The notes beneath the pieces were generated by a model that searched no databases, was not told the origin of the DNA, and saw only the letters and a program-made list of their open reading frames with translations. From Candidatus Pantoea gossypiicola (GTDB taxonomy: Bacteria; Pseudomonadota; Gammaproteobacteria; Enterobacterales; Enterobacteriaceae), in contig NZ_VWVM01000002.1 of NCBI RefSeq assembly GCF_008632075.1, forward strand, positions 193,462-257,461: a stretch of DNA of 64,000 nucleotides, read 5' to 3'. This document shows, piece by piece, positions 35,961 through 45,908 of the stretch; position 1 is the first letter of the stretch; each line of letters starts with the position of its first letter. The translations under genes and the position numbers were made by a program.

Positions 35961-36698
35961 TTAAAAGTCAGCCAGTTCAGCAATAGGTTTGCCGCTACGC
36001 ATTTCCAGAAAGTCGAGCAGGCGACGCGGCGTGACATTTAACACCCGATCTTCAGGAAAATCCACTTCGCGGGCAATCCGCAGGCAGTGATCGAAATGGC
36101 CCAGCGTAAACGCGGTGTGGGAATCGGAACCAAACGCCAGTCGTCCCCCGGCATCGCGCACGGCGGCGGCGATAGCGCGGCAGTTAGGTTCGCTGCCCGG
36201 ACGCGAATGGGTAAAGGAGGAGTTGTTCAGCTCCAGCGCCACGTCATAGTGCGCTGCGGCCTCGGCAATCGCCGGGATATCGACCGGGAATTTCGGGTTG
36301 CCCGGATGGCTGATGATATGAACCAGTCCACCCGCCATGGCGGCGATCATCGCGTCTGTGTGATGCTTTCTGTCGCGCGGCGCATAAACCGGCTCGTGAA
36401 AACCGGCGACGATTAAATCCAGCGCATCGAGCATCGGGCCGGAACAGTCGATCTCACCCTGCTGGTTTTTAATGTTGGCTTCGATACCGCGCAGAATCCC
36501 CACGCCATCAATCACGCGCGGCCAGACGCGCATGTTAATGAAGTGCCAGTAGTGCGGCGCGTCAGCCATGTCGGGGCCGTGGTCAGTAATGGCAAACAGC
36601 TTCATGCCGGTTTGTTTCGCCTGGGTCACGTAGTCGTGCAGCGTGCTGTAAGCATGCGTACTGGCGATGGTGTGCATATGCAGATCTACCGGATACAT
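35961..36698 (-). CDS. ycdX: PHP-family metal-dependent phosphatase YcdX
   Basis: 245 aa, the E. coli YcdX length. The PHP metal motifs are present: [10 protein letters not shown] at the N-terminus, [10 protein letters not shown] near residue 36, and [12 protein letters not shown] near 190. It is a trinuclear-zinc phosphatase linked with swarming in E. coli. It lies in one cluster with ghrA and ycdY. Confidence 0.92.
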   Translation of the reverse strand: MYPVDLHMHTIASTHAYSTLHDYVTQAKQTGMKLFAITDHGPDMADAPHYWHFINMRVWPRVIDGVGILRGIEANIKNQQGEIDCSGPMLDALDLIVAGFHEPVYAPRDRKHHTDAMIAAMAGGLVHIISHPGNPKFPVDIPAIAEAAAHYDVALELNNSSFTHSRPGSEPNCRAIAAAVRDAGGRLAFGSDSHTAFTLGHFDHCLRIAREVDFPEDRVLNVTPRRLLDFLEMRSGKPIAELADF

Positions 36699-36737
36699 CC
36701 TCTTCTCCTGCTGAATGCCCCTGACGGGGCCGGTTCA

Positions 36738-37679
36738 TTAATAGCCGCGCTGACGGTCAACTCTGCCCTGCGGCGGCTCGCCTGCCTGATCCTGGGTGAT
36801 GGCGCGGGCGATGTAATCGATAGCTTCGTCGATCAAGGTTACCGCCGCATTATGAGGCGTGATCGTGACGCGCGGATGTGACCAGAGCGGATGCGCTTCG
36901 GGCAGCGGTTCAACCTGAAATACATCCAGCGCGGCCGCTTTCAACTGCCCGCTATTGAGCGCAGCCAGCAGGTCCGCTTCCACCACTTGCGCGCCACGTG
37001 CGATGTTGAGGAAGAACGCGCCGTGCGGCAACTGCTCTAAAAAGTGCTGGTCGATGAGATTGATCGTCTCGTGCGTGCTCGGCAGCAGGTTGATCACCAC
37101 ACGCGTCTCCTGCAAAAACGCAGGTAGCGCATCGCGTCCGGCAAAGCTGGTCACGCCGTCGATTTCTTTGGGTGAGCGGCTCCAGACACGTAACGGGAAT
37201 CCCCAGGGTTTCAGGCTCTCCGCCACGCTCTGTCCCAGCACGCCCGCGCCCAGAATCCCGACGGTGAAGCTTTCACGCGGGTAAGCGGGCAGCGGCTGCC
37301 AGCACTGTTGCTGCTGCTGAAGACGGTAGTCGTCAAAACGACGGAACCAGTTCAGTACGCTATGAACGGCGTACTCCTGCATCTGGCGCGCCATTCCGGT
37401 ATCTTCCAGCCGGTAGAGCGGCACGCTGTCGGGCAGCATCTCAGGGTGCTGCTGCAGCTGTTTCAGAATCTCGTCAACCCCTGCACCCAGCGCAAAGACG
37501 CCGCGCAGTGTGGCGCGCCCCTGCAGCATCTCTGCGGGGGGTGAGCGGACCAGCGCATAATCTGCTGGTCCGTTGTCGCCTGGTTGCCAGGCACGTACAC
37601 GCGCATGTGGCAGACGCTGTTGTAAACCGTTAATCCAGGCCGCTGCAGACTGCGACGGGTGATACCAGATGATCTCCAT
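36738..37679 (-). CDS. ghrA: Glyoxylate/hydroxypyruvate reductase A
   Basis: 313 aa from the ATG at 37677-37679 ([11 protein letters not shown]), behind AGGAG; the open frame continues far upstream but without family resemblance. The NAD(P)-binding motif is [17 protein letters not shown] near residues 137-153. The catalytic Arg is in [13 protein letters not shown] near 228 and the His in [16 protein letters not shown] near 280. It reduces glyoxylate and hydroxypyruvate in the cytosol. First gene of the ghrA-ycdX-ycdY cluster, divergent from treA. Confidence 0.92.
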   Translation of the reverse strand: MEIIWYHPSQSAAAWINGLQQRLPHARVRAWQPGDNGPADYALVRSPPAEMLQGRATLRGVFALGAGVDEILKQLQQHPEMLPDSVPLYRLEDTGMARQMQEYAVHSVLNWFRRFDDYRLQQQQQCWQPLPAYPRESFTVGILGAGVLGQSVAESLKPWGFPLRVWSRSPKEIDGVTSFAGRDALPAFLQETRVVINLLPSTHETINLIDQHFLEQLPHGAFFLNIARGAQVVEADLLAALNSGQLKAAALDVFQVEPLPEAHPLWSHPRVTITPHNAAVTLIDEAIDYIARAITQDQAGEPPQGRVDRQRGY

Positions 37680-37888
37680 CCTGCTCTCCTTTTTTCTTTC
37701 AGCGTCGGGGAAAAGTGAGGTGAGAGCAAGAAAAAACCCGCGTGAAAAAGCGGTTTTTTCCATAAAAATAATTCCCGTGGCTTCACATTTCCGGCTCGCT
37801 TCAGGGTGAAGTGGGCAGATAAGGTCTAAAGTTGGTCCTGTGGTCAATGCGTTACGCGCGGCCGCATTTCGGACAAGGAGAAAAACCG

Positions 37889-39574
37889 ATGACAAAAATT
37901 GAGGTAAACGCCGACTCACGGCGTCAGCGTTATGCGCCCTTTCTGCTCACGTTGCTGCTGAGCGTACCTGCTTTCACCGCCCATGCCGACGACAACAGCC
38001 GCATGCTGAATAATCAGCCGCAGCCGCCGGACGTTCGTTTAGGGCCGCTGTTTAATGCCGTGCAGCAGGCGAAGTTCTATCCCGATCAGAAGACCTTTGC
38101 CGATGCGGTGCCGAAATTTGATCCCGCGTCGATTCTTGCCGACTGGCAGATGCAGAAGAAACAGCGCAATTTCGATCTCAAACGTTTTGTTGACGCTAAC
38201 TTTACCCTGCCCGCTGCGGGCGACAAATATGTGCCGCCCGCCGGACAAAACCTGCGTGAGCACATTGATGGCCTGTGGCCGGTGCTGACGCACACCACCA
38301 ACAGCGCCGGTCAGTATGACTCGCTGCTGCCGTTGCCTAAGCCCTATGTAGTGCCGGGCGGGCGTTTCCGCGAAGTCTATTACTGGGACAGCTACTTCAC
38401 CATGCTGGGGCTGGCCGAGAGCGGACACTGGGATAAAGTCCAGGATATGACGGATAACTTCGCCTCACTCCTCGACCGTTATGGGCATATCCCCAACGGC
38501 AACCGCAGCTACTACCTGAGCCGTTCACAGCCGCCGTTCTTCAGCCTGATGGTCGACCTGCTGGCGACGCACGATGACGGCAAAGCTTATACCCACTACC
38601 TGCCGCAGCTGCAGAAAGAGTACGACTACTGGATGGCCGACAGCGATAACGTCGCGGCGGGTGCAGCCAGCAAGCGGGTGATTAAGCTGGCAGATGGCAC
38701 CCTGCTCAACCGCTACTGGGATGCGCGCGATGTACCACGCACCGAATCCTGGATGGATGATATTGCCACCGCGCAGAAAGCGCCGCAGCGCAATAAAGCT
38801 GAACTTTATCGCGATCTGCGTTCCGGTGCCGCATCGGGCTGGGACTTTAGCTCACGCTGGTTTACCGACGCGCACAACCTGTCGACAATCCGTACCACTC
38901 AGCTTGCACCGGTTGACCTGAACAGCCTGCTGTTCCATCTGGAGCAGACCCTGTCGAAAGGCTACCAGATGAACAAGCAGAGCGATCTGGCGAAGCAGTA
39001 CGCCGATCGTGCGGAGAAGCGCCAGGCGGCGATCAACCGCTATCTGTGGGACAGTAAACAGAACTGGTATGCCGACTATGACTGGCAGAAAAAGCAGGTT
39101 CATCCGCAGCTGACGGCTGCCGCGCTGTTCCCGCTCTATCTGCAGGTCGCCAGTGATAAGCAGGCTGAAAGCACTGCCAGCGCAGTTGAAAAGCAGCTGC
39201 TGAAGCCCGGCGGTCTGGTGACCACCACCGTGAACAACGGCCAGCAGTGGGATGCACCAAATGGCTGGGCACCGCTGCAGTGGGTTGCCGTGGAAGGCCT
39301 GGAGCATTACAACCAGCCAAAACTGGCGAAAGAGGTAGGCTTACGCTTCCTGCAAAACGTCCAGACAACCTATGACCGCGAGCATAAGCTGGTGGAGAAA
39401 TATGTCGTCGACGGCAAAAATCTCGGTGGCGGCGGCGGCGGTGAGTATCCGCTGCAGGACGGCTTTGGCTGGACCAACGGCGTCACGCTGAAACTGCTCG
39501 ATAAGTACTGCCCGAAAGATAAGACCTGTAACAGCGCCCACGATATTCCGCAGGCGTCTGCCCCGCAAAACTGA
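37889..39574 (+). CDS. treA: Periplasmic trehalase TreA
   Basis: 561 aa from the ATG at 37889, eight bases behind AAGGAG. The signal peptide has its hydrophobic core at [19 protein letters not shown]. Both trehalase signatures are present: [15 protein letters not shown] near residue 155 and [13 protein letters not shown] near 452, as well as the glycine-rich [19 protein letters not shown]. It splits trehalose into two glucose in the periplasm, which matters under osmotic stress. It is monocistronic with its own terminator. Confidence 0.96.
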   Translation: MTKIEVNADSRRQRYAPFLLTLLLSVPAFTAHADDNSRMLNNQPQPPDVRLGPLFNAVQQAKFYPDQKTFADAVPKFDPASILADWQMQKKQRNFDLKRFVDANFTLPAAGDKYVPPAGQNLREHIDGLWPVLTHTTNSAGQYDSLLPLPKPYVVPGGRFREVYYWDSYFTMLGLAESGHWDKVQDMTDNFASLLDRYGHIPNGNRSYYLSRSQPPFFSLMVDLLATHDDGKAYTHYLPQLQKEYDYWMADSDNVAAGAASKRVIKLADGTLLNRYWDARDVPRTESWMDDIATAQKAPQRNKAELYRDLRSGAASGWDFSSRWFTDAHNLSTIRTTQLAPVDLNSLLFHLEQTLSKGYQMNKQSDLAKQYADRAEKRQAAINRYLWDSKQNWYADYDWQKKQVHPQLTAAALFPLYLQVASDKQAESTASAVEKQLLKPGGLVTTTVNNGQQWDAPNGWAPLQWVAVEGLEHYNQPKLAKEVGLRFLQNVQTTYDREHKLVEKYVVDGKNLGGGGGGEYPLQDGFGWTNGVTLKLLDKYCPKDKTCNSAHDIPQASAPQN

Positions 39575-39582
39575 TCCACTCT

Positions 39583-39620
39583 GGATACCTCTGGCCTCGC
39601 CGGAGGTATCCGCACGCCTT
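39583..39620 (+). terminator. Terminator after treA
   Basis: Perfect 9-bp arms GGATACCTC (39583-39591) and GAGGTATCC (39603-39611), starting 9 bp after the treA stop. The following sequence has only a short T run (CTTTT), so it is moderately strong. Confidence 0.65.
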
Positions 39621-39690
39621 TTCAGCGAATTTTACTTGACCTTCTTACATCAACAGGCAAAATTGCAGCCAATTTACAAAAGGTAATAAT

Positions 39691-39709
39691 TCTCATTATG
39701 ATAATGAGA
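39691..39709 (+). promoter_or_regulatory. Fur box upstream of the siderophore receptor
   Basis: Perfect palindrome TCTCATTA-TGA-TAATGAGA embedded in an AATAATTCTCATTATGAT context, closely resembling the Fur consensus of GATAAT repeats. It lies 57-75 bp upstream of the receptor start. Iron-replete repression of the receptor by Fur is inferred from the match. Confidence 0.85.
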
Positions 39710-39765
39710 TTACCTATTAATAACTTTACTCACCTGCCTTAATCTTTGCTATGAAAGGAACTCCG

Positions 39766-41865
39766 ATGAAACTGTCACTGTCGCTGAGAGGATATATTCG
39801 CCTCTGCACCCTGGCGCTGACCGCGCCTGCTCTGAGTTTCGCTGCCGATATGGTGGTGACTGCACAACCGCAGGAAGACTCGACTTCACCTACCCAGGGC
39901 TATCTGGCGACGACCAGCCAGGGCGCAACCAAAAGCGACCGTCCGCTGATCACCACGCCGCAATCGATATCCGTGGTCACCCGCCAGCAGATGCAGGATC
40001 AGGGCGCGCTGACTTTGAACCAGGCGCTGGGCTACAGCTCTGGCGTCTTCACCAACTTTGGCGGTGCCGCGACCCGTTACGACACCATTGCGCTGCGCGG
40101 CTTCCACGGCGGCGATGTCGATAACACCTTCCTCGACGGCATGCGGCTGATGAGCGACGGCGGCAGTTTCAACGTATTGCAGGTGGATAACGCCTTCCTT
40201 GAGCGCATCGACGTGATCAAAGGTCCCTCTTCTGCCCTTTATGGTCAGACGGTGCCAGGCGGCCTGGTGAATATGGTGACCAAACGTCCTCAGTTCAGCG
40301 AAGAGGGCCATATCCAGTTGCAGGCGGGTACCAATGGCACCACCGGCACGATGTTTGACTACACCAATGCGATCAACGACCAATGGGCATTTCGCCTGAC
40401 CGGCGTAACCCGCAACAGCGATACGCAATACGATCACACCCGTGAAGAGAAATATGCACTGATGCCGCAGCTGATGTGGCAGCCGGATGAAGATACCCAT
40501 CTGATCCTGAAAGCCTATCTGCAGAAAGATCCTTCAGGCGGTTACCACGGTTCCGTACCGGGCGACGGCAGCCTCACCGAACACAACGGCTACAAGCTGA
40601 GCAATGGCTTTTATGAGGGCAACAGCGACCTCGATCAGTTCAAGCGTCGCGAGCAGATCTACAGCTTCGACTTCGCCCATCGCTTTAACGACGTCTGGTC
40701 ATTCTCCTCAACCGGCAGCTACAGTCACTCAAATGTCGATCTCGATCAGGTCTATCAGATTGGCTGGGACAGCGTGAATCCCGATCTGCTTAACCGCTAC
40801 TACTCTGGCGAGCGCTCCTCGCTCTCCGCCTGGTCCACCGATAACCGTTTACAGGCAGAATTTAATACGGGCGAACTGGAACACCGCGTCACGGTAGGTG
40901 CCGAGTATCATCGTTATAAAAATGAGATCAGTGAGGCTTCCGGTGCGGCGAACCAGCTTAATGCGCTGACTGGCGAGCAGGTGGGCGAAATGCCTTCTCA
41001 GAGCTGGGCTGAAAACACCCGTCGTTACTACCAGACCGGCCTCTATCTGCAGGATGAGATGAAGCTGGACCGCTGGCATCTGGATCTCTCCGGCCGTTAT
41101 GACCGCATAGTCGCCGAAAACAGCGGCAGCGATCGCCGTCAGGATGATCACATCAGCGGACGCGCCGCCCTGCTCTATGCGTTCGACAACGGTATCTCGC
41201 CTTACGTGAGCTGGAGCCAGGCGATTACCCCGACCGCGCTCACCGATCCCAACAATAATCTGCTAAAGCCGACCACTGCTGAGCAGTATGAAGCCGGGGT
41301 GAAATATCAGCCAAATGGCACCCGCGATCTCTATAGCGTGGCGGTCTATGACCTGACGCAAAAAGATGTGGCGAACCGCAACGTTAAGGACGGAACCTTT
41401 ACTCCCTCAGGCAAAGTTCACTCACAGGGTATCGAGCTGGAAGCGCGTAACCAGCTCACCCCGCGTCTGAGCACCGTGGCGAGCTATACGCTGAATCATC
41501 TGCGCTTTAAAGATTCGGTGGATGGCAACAGCGGGCATACGCCGTATGTCACCCCCAACAGCATGGCAGCGCTCTGGGGTCACTATCAGTTTGATTACGG
41601 TCTGAGTGCAGGCGCAGGCGTGCGTTACATCGGCAAACAGTGGGCGGACAATGAAAACACCACGCGCGTGCCGTCTGTGACGCTGTTTGATGCGTCAGTG
41701 CGGGCCGATCTTGGCGTCTGGAACAGCAGCCTGAAAGGGGCCTGGGTTCAGGTCAATGCTAACAACCTGACCGATCGTACTTATGTGGCGGGCTGTTACG
41801 GTACGGGCTACTGCTACTGGGGTGCAGAACGCAGCGTGATGGCGACCGTCGGTTACGACTTCTGA
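39766..41865 (+). CDS. TonB-dependent hydroxamate siderophore receptor (FhuA/FoxA type)
   Basis: 699 aa from the ATG at 39766, which follows AAGGA. A signal peptide ends near SFA|AD and a TonB box DMVVTA follows directly. The plug domain carries QSISVVTRQQMQDQGALTLNQAL and IDVIKGPSSALYGQTVPGGLVNMVTKRP. The 22-strand barrel ends in VNANNLTDRTYVAGCYGTGYCYWGAERSVMATVGYDF, with the two-Cys loop and terminal Phe typical of the ferrichrome/ferrioxamine receptors. It imports ferric hydroxamates across the outer membrane. FoxA (ferrioxamine) is the best guess for a Pantoea-like host, but FhuA-like use cannot be excluded. Confidence 0.88.
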   Translation: MKLSLSLRGYIRLCTLALTAPALSFAADMVVTAQPQEDSTSPTQGYLATTSQGATKSDRPLITTPQSISVVTRQQMQDQGALTLNQALGYSSGVFTNFGGAATRYDTIALRGFHGGDVDNTFLDGMRLMSDGGSFNVLQVDNAFLERIDVIKGPSSALYGQTVPGGLVNMVTKRPQFSEEGHIQLQAGTNGTTGTMFDYTNAINDQWAFRLTGVTRNSDTQYDHTREEKYALMPQLMWQPDEDTHLILKAYLQKDPSGGYHGSVPGDGSLTEHNGYKLSNGFYEGNSDLDQFKRREQIYSFDFAHRFNDVWSFSSTGSYSHSNVDLDQVYQIGWDSVNPDLLNRYYSGERSSLSAWSTDNRLQAEFNTGELEHRVTVGAEYHRYKNEISEASGAANQLNALTGEQVGEMPSQSWAENTRRYYQTGLYLQDEMKLDRWHLDLSGRYDRIVAENSGSDRRQDDHISGRAALLYAFDNGISPYVSWSQAITPTALTDPNNNLLKPTTAEQYEAGVKYQPNGTRDLYSVAVYDLTQKDVANRNVKDGTFTPSGKVHSQGIELEARNQLTPRLSTVASYTLNHLRFKDSVDGNSGHTPYVTPNSMAALWGHYQFDYGLSAGAGVRYIGKQWADNENTTRVPSVTLFDASVRADLGVWNSSLKGAWVQVNANNLTDRTYVAGCYGTGYCYWGAERSVMATVGYDF

Positions 41866-41882
41866 TTAAACGTAAAAGATAA

Positions 41883-41912
41883 AAAAGGGGACGAATCGCT
41901 TCGTCCCCTTTT
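41883..41912. terminator. Bidirectional terminator
   Basis: Perfect 13-bp stem AAAAGGGGACGAA / TTCGTCCCCTTTT with a four-base loop. A-run and T-run flanks serve both the receptor gene (plus) and the convergent GlsB/YeaQ gene (minus). Confidence 0.92.
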
Positions 41913-41930
41913 CTGTTGAAACCGTTACGG

Positions 41931-42179
41931 TTAACTGCGTACTTTGCGGTATACGAACAGCACTACGATGGCACCGATAACAGCGACCACAAAGCTTCCG
42001 AAGTTAAACCCATCGACGCGGCCGAAGCCAAACAGCGTACTGATCCAGCCACCCACTACGGCACCGATAATACCCAGAACGATAGTCAGAATGAAACCGC
42101 CACCGTCTTTACCCGGCATAATCCACTTCGCCAGAATACCCGCGATTAAGCCAAAGACGATCCAGGAAATAATACCCAT
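41931..42179 (-). CDS. GlsB/YeaQ/YmgE-family small membrane protein
   Basis: 82 aa, three hydrophobic segments, with the family pattern MGIISWIVFGLIAGILAKWIMPGKDGGGFILTIVLGIIGAVVGGWI. This transglycosylase-associated family is stress-induced in enterobacteria; the exact function is unknown. Confidence 0.93.
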   Translation of the reverse strand: MGIISWIVFGLIAGILAKWIMPGKDGGGFILTIVLGIIGAVVGGWISTLFGFGRVDGFNFGSFVVAVIGAIVVLFVYRKVRS

Positions 42180-42307
42180 CTGTTGCTCCTTCCTTTTTAT
42201 GATTAAAGCGTGAACGCCTGATTTATCAAGCGGTTTACCGCGATAAGTATAGTCAGCTTTTTGAAAAACGCCTCACGGGTCACACTATTTTTTAAGAATT
42301 CAGCGAC

Positions 42308-42334
42308 TAAAGCTTTTTTTTGCCGCGCCGATAA
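42308..42334 (+). promoter_or_regulatory. Sigma-28 (FliA) promoter of ycgR
   Basis: TAAAGCTT, 11 bases, GCCGATAA. The flagellar class 3 consensus is TAAAGTTT-N11-GCCGATAA, so the -10 box is perfect, the spacing exact and the -35 box differs at one base. It is 55 bp upstream of the ycgR start. This places ycgR in the flagellar regulon, as in E. coli and Salmonella. Confidence 0.88.
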
Positions 42335-42388
42335 CCGGGATGAGGCAAAAAAAAAGCATAAATACAGTAACCCCTAGCGGAGCAGGAC

Positions 42389-43123
42389 GTGAAAGAAGCC
42401 GACCAGGAACAATATTTAAAACGTGGCACGCTGGCGGTTCTGGGCGTGATGAAAGATCTGCTGCGCCTGCAGACGCCACTACTGGTGCGCTTCGCGCGCG
42501 GGCAGTTTATCAGCCGGATGCTGGCTGCCGATGAAGATCGCCTGCTGTTTGACCTGGGCAGTAATAATCTGGATAACGAATACGCCCTGACCAGCGACGA
42601 TCTCAGCATTACCGCTGAAACCTATGGCGCGAAGGTAGAGTTCAGCCTCGCTTCACTGGAAAGGGTGGAGTTTGAAGGATTGCCCGCCTTCAGCGCACCG
42701 TTGCCGGAGCTGCTGTGGCAGATTCAGCGACGTGAGTTTTTCCGCGTCTGCGCGCCGCTGGAGCCGCAGTTCTGGTGTCATACCCTGTGGCCAGATGGCA
42801 GTAAAACGCGCCTGCGTTTACAGGATCTGTCACTGGGCGGCATCGGCGTGCTGGTGGATGAGCCGCTGCCGGAAGGCTTACAGAACGGCGACAGCTTCAA
42901 TCCGTTCCGGGTCGAGCTGGGCGAGTATGGTATTTTTGAAGTGCCGGTGAAGCTGCTGCATATTGGCGAGCGTTGCGTGGTGACCCGCAAGAACGAAACC
43001 CGTATTACTCCCCGACTGAGCTTTCGTTTTGCCACGCTGACCCCGGCGCAGGAGCGGCAGCTTCAGCAGATTATTTTTGCCCTTGAGCGTCTGGCTCGCG
43101 ATAAATCAACCCGCTTCCAGTAA
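42389..43123 (+). CDS. ycgR: Flagellar brake protein YcgR
   Basis: 244 aa, GTG start at 42389 behind GGAG. The N-terminal YcgR domain (about 1-110) is followed by a PilZ domain with the c-di-GMP motifs QRREFFRV near residues 112-119 and DLSLGGIGV near 150. On binding c-di-GMP it acts at the flagellar motor to slow swimming. The sigma-28 promoter upstream supports the call. Confidence 0.95.
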   Translation: MKEADQEQYLKRGTLAVLGVMKDLLRLQTPLLVRFARGQFISRMLAADEDRLLFDLGSNNLDNEYALTSDDLSITAETYGAKVEFSLASLERVEFEGLPAFSAPLPELLWQIQRREFFRVCAPLEPQFWCHTLWPDGSKTRLRLQDLSLGGIGVLVDEPLPEGLQNGDSFNPFRVELGEYGIFEVPVKLLHIGERCVVTRKNETRITPRLSFRFATLTPAQERQLQQIIFALERLARDKSTRFQ

Positions 43124-43219
43124 CCGCTTTCTGGATGCGCCACACAGGTGGGCCGCATCCAGGCTATGCTTCTTGCTTGTTTTCTTACAAACCGGAAACC
43201 AGCAAGGAGATCTTCCCCA

Positions 43220-44350
43220 ATGGAAAACTGGCTCTCTTCACGTCGTTTTCACTCCCTCTTTTTTAATCAGGAATTCTGGCTCAACAGCGCCATCGTAGTC
43301 GTTTCCACGCTGGTGATTTACTGGATATTACGTACCCTGATTCGCTTTATCTCCAACCGGATTGCGCTTTACAGCGAACATCGTCATGTCCGCGTGACCG
43401 CGATTCTGGTGGAGATACTGCGCAGCACCAGCCAGACTCTGCTGCTGATCTTTTCACTGCTGATTGCCCTGAAGTTTGTGGATCTGCCCGCGTCCTGGAG
43501 CGTGACCATCGCACACGGCTGGTTCCTGGCGCTGATCGTTCAGCTCGCGCTGTGGATCGACTGCGGCATCCGGCTCTGGCTGAAAAGTCTGCTGCGCGAT
43601 CCGCTGCACGTGCGGAACCCGGTGACGACGGTAATCCTTGGGATTCTGCTGCGGGTCGTGGTCTGGATCATGATGTTTCTGGCCATTCTGTCGAATATGG
43701 GTATCAACATTACCGCACTGGTCGCCAGCCTGGGCGTCGGCGGGATTGCGATTGCGCTGGCGATTCAGACCGTGCTGAGCGATGTGTTTGCGTCGCTGGC
43801 GATAGGCTTCGATAAGCCGTTCGAGCATGGCGATTTCATTGTCTTTGGTGATATAGCCGGTTCTATCGAGCATATCGGCCTGAAGACCACCCGACTGCGC
43901 AGCCTGAGTGGTGAGCAGATCGTCTGCTCAAACACCATTCTGTTGCAGCAGACCATCCACAACTATAAGCGTATGCAGCAGCGCCGCATCGTGTTTAAGT
44001 TTGGCATCAGCTACGCCACGCCTTCTGAGCAGGTGCGCGAGATCAGCCCGCTGGTGAAAGAGATTATCCAGGGCGTTGAGACCACTCGTTTTGACCGCGC
44101 CCACTTCCTGGCTTTTGAGGATTCAAAGCTGACTTTTGAAGTGGTCTATTTTGTGCTGGATGCAGATTACAACAAGTACATGGATATTCAGCAGGAGATT
44201 AACCTGCAACTCATGGCGGCGCTGGAAGAGCGTAACATCCGCTTCGCCTTCCCGATCCGTCAGGTTGAGTTCAGCGGGGGTAATTTGCCGCCGGTGGATC
44301 TGGTTGCCGTGGAAAGTGACGATGGCGAAGTGCGCAGAATGGCGCGCTAA
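43220..44350 (+). CDS. MscS-family mechanosensitive channel
   Basis: 376 aa from the ATG at 43220, ten bases after AAGGAG. Four or five hydrophobic segments precede the pore helix TALVASLGVGGIAIALAIQTVLSDVFASLAIGFDKPFEHGDFI (about residues 170-215), which has the MscS Gly/Ala pattern. The cytoplasmic beta/vestibule domain (GSIEHIGLKTTRLRSLSGEQIVCSNTIL) follows. It should release solutes on hypo-osmotic shock. Confidence 0.9.
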   Translation: MENWLSSRRFHSLFFNQEFWLNSAIVVVSTLVIYWILRTLIRFISNRIALYSEHRHVRVTAILVEILRSTSQTLLLIFSLLIALKFVDLPASWSVTIAHGWFLALIVQLALWIDCGIRLWLKSLLRDPLHVRNPVTTVILGILLRVVVWIMMFLAILSNMGINITALVASLGVGGIAIALAIQTVLSDVFASLAIGFDKPFEHGDFIVFGDIAGSIEHIGLKTTRLRSLSGEQIVCSNTILLQQTIHNYKRMQQRRIVFKFGISYATPSEQVREISPLVKEIIQGVETTRFDRAHFLAFEDSKLTFEVVYFVLDADYNKYMDIQQEINLQLMAALEERNIRFAFPIRQVEFSGGNLPPVDLVAVESDDGEVRRMAR

Positions 44351-44391
44351 GCCCATGCCCGCCCTCCTCTCCTGAGGATGGCGGGCCATGA

Positions 44392-44425
44392 AGCCGATGC
44401 GGTAAGAACCGTGATCGCATCGGCT
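44392..44425. repeat. Inverted repeat between convergent genes
   Basis: Perfect 10-bp arms AGCCGATGCG and CGCATCGGCT around 14 bases. It is preceded by a second inverted repeat (GCCCGCC at 44357-44363, GGCGGGC at 44380-44386). Both lie between the convergent channel gene and the isomerase gene. They probably act as terminators or transcript-end stabilisers; no T-run is present. Confidence 0.5.
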
Positions 44426-44469
44426 GTCCCACCTCGCTCTAATCACGCTCTGCGATTCACTCTCATCGT

Positions 44470-45888
44470 TTACTGATGCCGGTAACAACTTACGCCGAGA
44501 TACTCTCTGAATGCTTCCTGCAGCACACCGGCCGTGGCCGAGTGGTTCATCGCGACATGATGCTCAAAGCCATTGCGGCAGATCCACGCCAGCAGCGTCT
44601 CCAGCTGCGGCACCTGAATGACCGCGCGACAGCCGACCGTGTCCAGCGGATCGGTGACCGACATCCCTTCGCCCACATAGGCTTTGATTTCGCCGCTGAA
44701 GTCGTCGGTCGAGAGGCGAAAATAGGTGAGATCGCCCTGCTTCATCCGGCCATGCACCGCGCCGCAGGTGTTCTCTTTGCCCACGGTGGTGCCAATAATG
44801 TCCGCCGTGCCCATCGTTGGTGACTCCAGACTGGCGCTGGCAAAATTCCCGCAATGAAACAGCACACATTTGTCCCGCTCGTCGCCAAAGTTGTTGTTCC
44901 AGTCCGCCAGTGAAGCAGGACTCAGCGAACAGCTGGCAAGTGCATACATCGACAGCGCACCCATCACGTCCACTTCACAGGCGCTTGGCATCAGTTGACC
45001 CGACATCACACTCATGATTGAGCAGACGTTGATGCCCAGGTTTTCCTGCAGCGACGTCCAGCACTGAATGGCAGTCGTGTCGATATCGTTGTCGCTAATC
45101 CACTCGCTGATCACCACAAACAGTTTGGCCATGGTCACCAGTTTGTCGCCCGGAATACCGCGCGCATCGGCGTTGGCTTCCAGGATCTCACGCTTCTCTG
45201 CCACGCGAATATCGTCATCGCGCAGCCTGTTGGTGCGGGTGAAGATCTCCGATAGATCCAGGGTTTCTACCGCGATGCCCATCTTCTCCAGCAGCTTTTC
45301 GCTGTAGCGCACGGTGTTGAATCCGGCGGGCCGCGCACCAATCGCGCCGACACGCACCCGCCGCATCGCATTCACTACCCGGCAGAGCTGGCTGAAGCGC
45401 TGTAAATCCTGCTGAAAAACTTCGCCGCTCAGGGCACAGACGTGCTGGCGGGTCAGGGTAAACGGAATGCCATATTGCCGCAGGTTGTTGCAGAGCGAGA
45501 TTTTGCCGCAGAAGCTGTCGCGTCGGGTCGCCAGCCCCATTTTATCCAGGTTGTCCTCTTCCGCCTGCACCAGCACCGGCACATTCAGCCCGGCCAGACG
45601 CAGCGCCTCGGCAATGGCCTTTTCATCACCAAAGTTAGGCAGCAGCACCACAATGCCGTGAATCGCTTCGCGATGCTGGCGAAACAGCGCCGCGCAGGTT
45701 TTGGCCTCCTGTCGTGTCTCGACGCCACCCAGATTGGTCTGGGTTTCATCCAGCATCACCGTATTGATGTTCATCTTTTCAAACAGCGTAACCGCCTGCT
45801 GGCGCGCCTCGCCCACCAGATAGCTGGGGAAAAAACCCCGGTTGCCAATAATGACACCGAAGGTTAACTGCTGAGGAAGTGTTGACAT
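44470..45888 (-). CDS. Sugar isomerase of the L-fucose/L-arabinose isomerase superfamily
   Basis: 472 aa. The N-terminal half is Rossmann-like (LTFGVIIGNRGFFPSYLVGEAR, HGIVVLLPNFGDEKAIAEAL). The C-terminal half has the conserved WTSLQENLGINVCSIMSVMS and CEVDVMGALSMYALA segments, with the acidic residues that hold the metal in this superfamily. An aldose-ketose isomerisation is expected. It is the last gene of the transketolase-kinase-isomerase unit and provides the first step. D-apiose to D-apulose is my leading guess from the pathway set; other branched or rare pentoses are possible. Confidence 0.78.
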   Translation of the reverse strand: MSTLPQQLTFGVIIGNRGFFPSYLVGEARQQAVTLFEKMNINTVMLDETQTNLGGVETRQEAKTCAALFRQHREAIHGIVVLLPNFGDEKAIAEALRLAGLNVPVLVQAEEDNLDKMGLATRRDSFCGKISLCNNLRQYGIPFTLTRQHVCALSGEVFQQDLQRFSQLCRVVNAMRRVRVGAIGARPAGFNTVRYSEKLLEKMGIAVETLDLSEIFTRTNRLRDDDIRVAEKREILEANADARGIPGDKLVTMAKLFVVISEWISDNDIDTTAIQCWTSLQENLGINVCSIMSVMSGQLMPSACEVDVMGALSMYALASCSLSPASLADWNNNFGDERDKCVLFHCGNFASASLESPTMGTADIIGTTVGKENTCGAVHGRMKQGDLTYFRLSTDDFSGEIKAYVGEGMSVTDPLDTVGCRAVIQVPQLETLLAWICRNGFEHHVAMNHSATAGVLQEAFREYLGVSCYRHQ

Positions 45889-45908
45889 GGCTCTGCTCCG
45901 GTTAAGGA

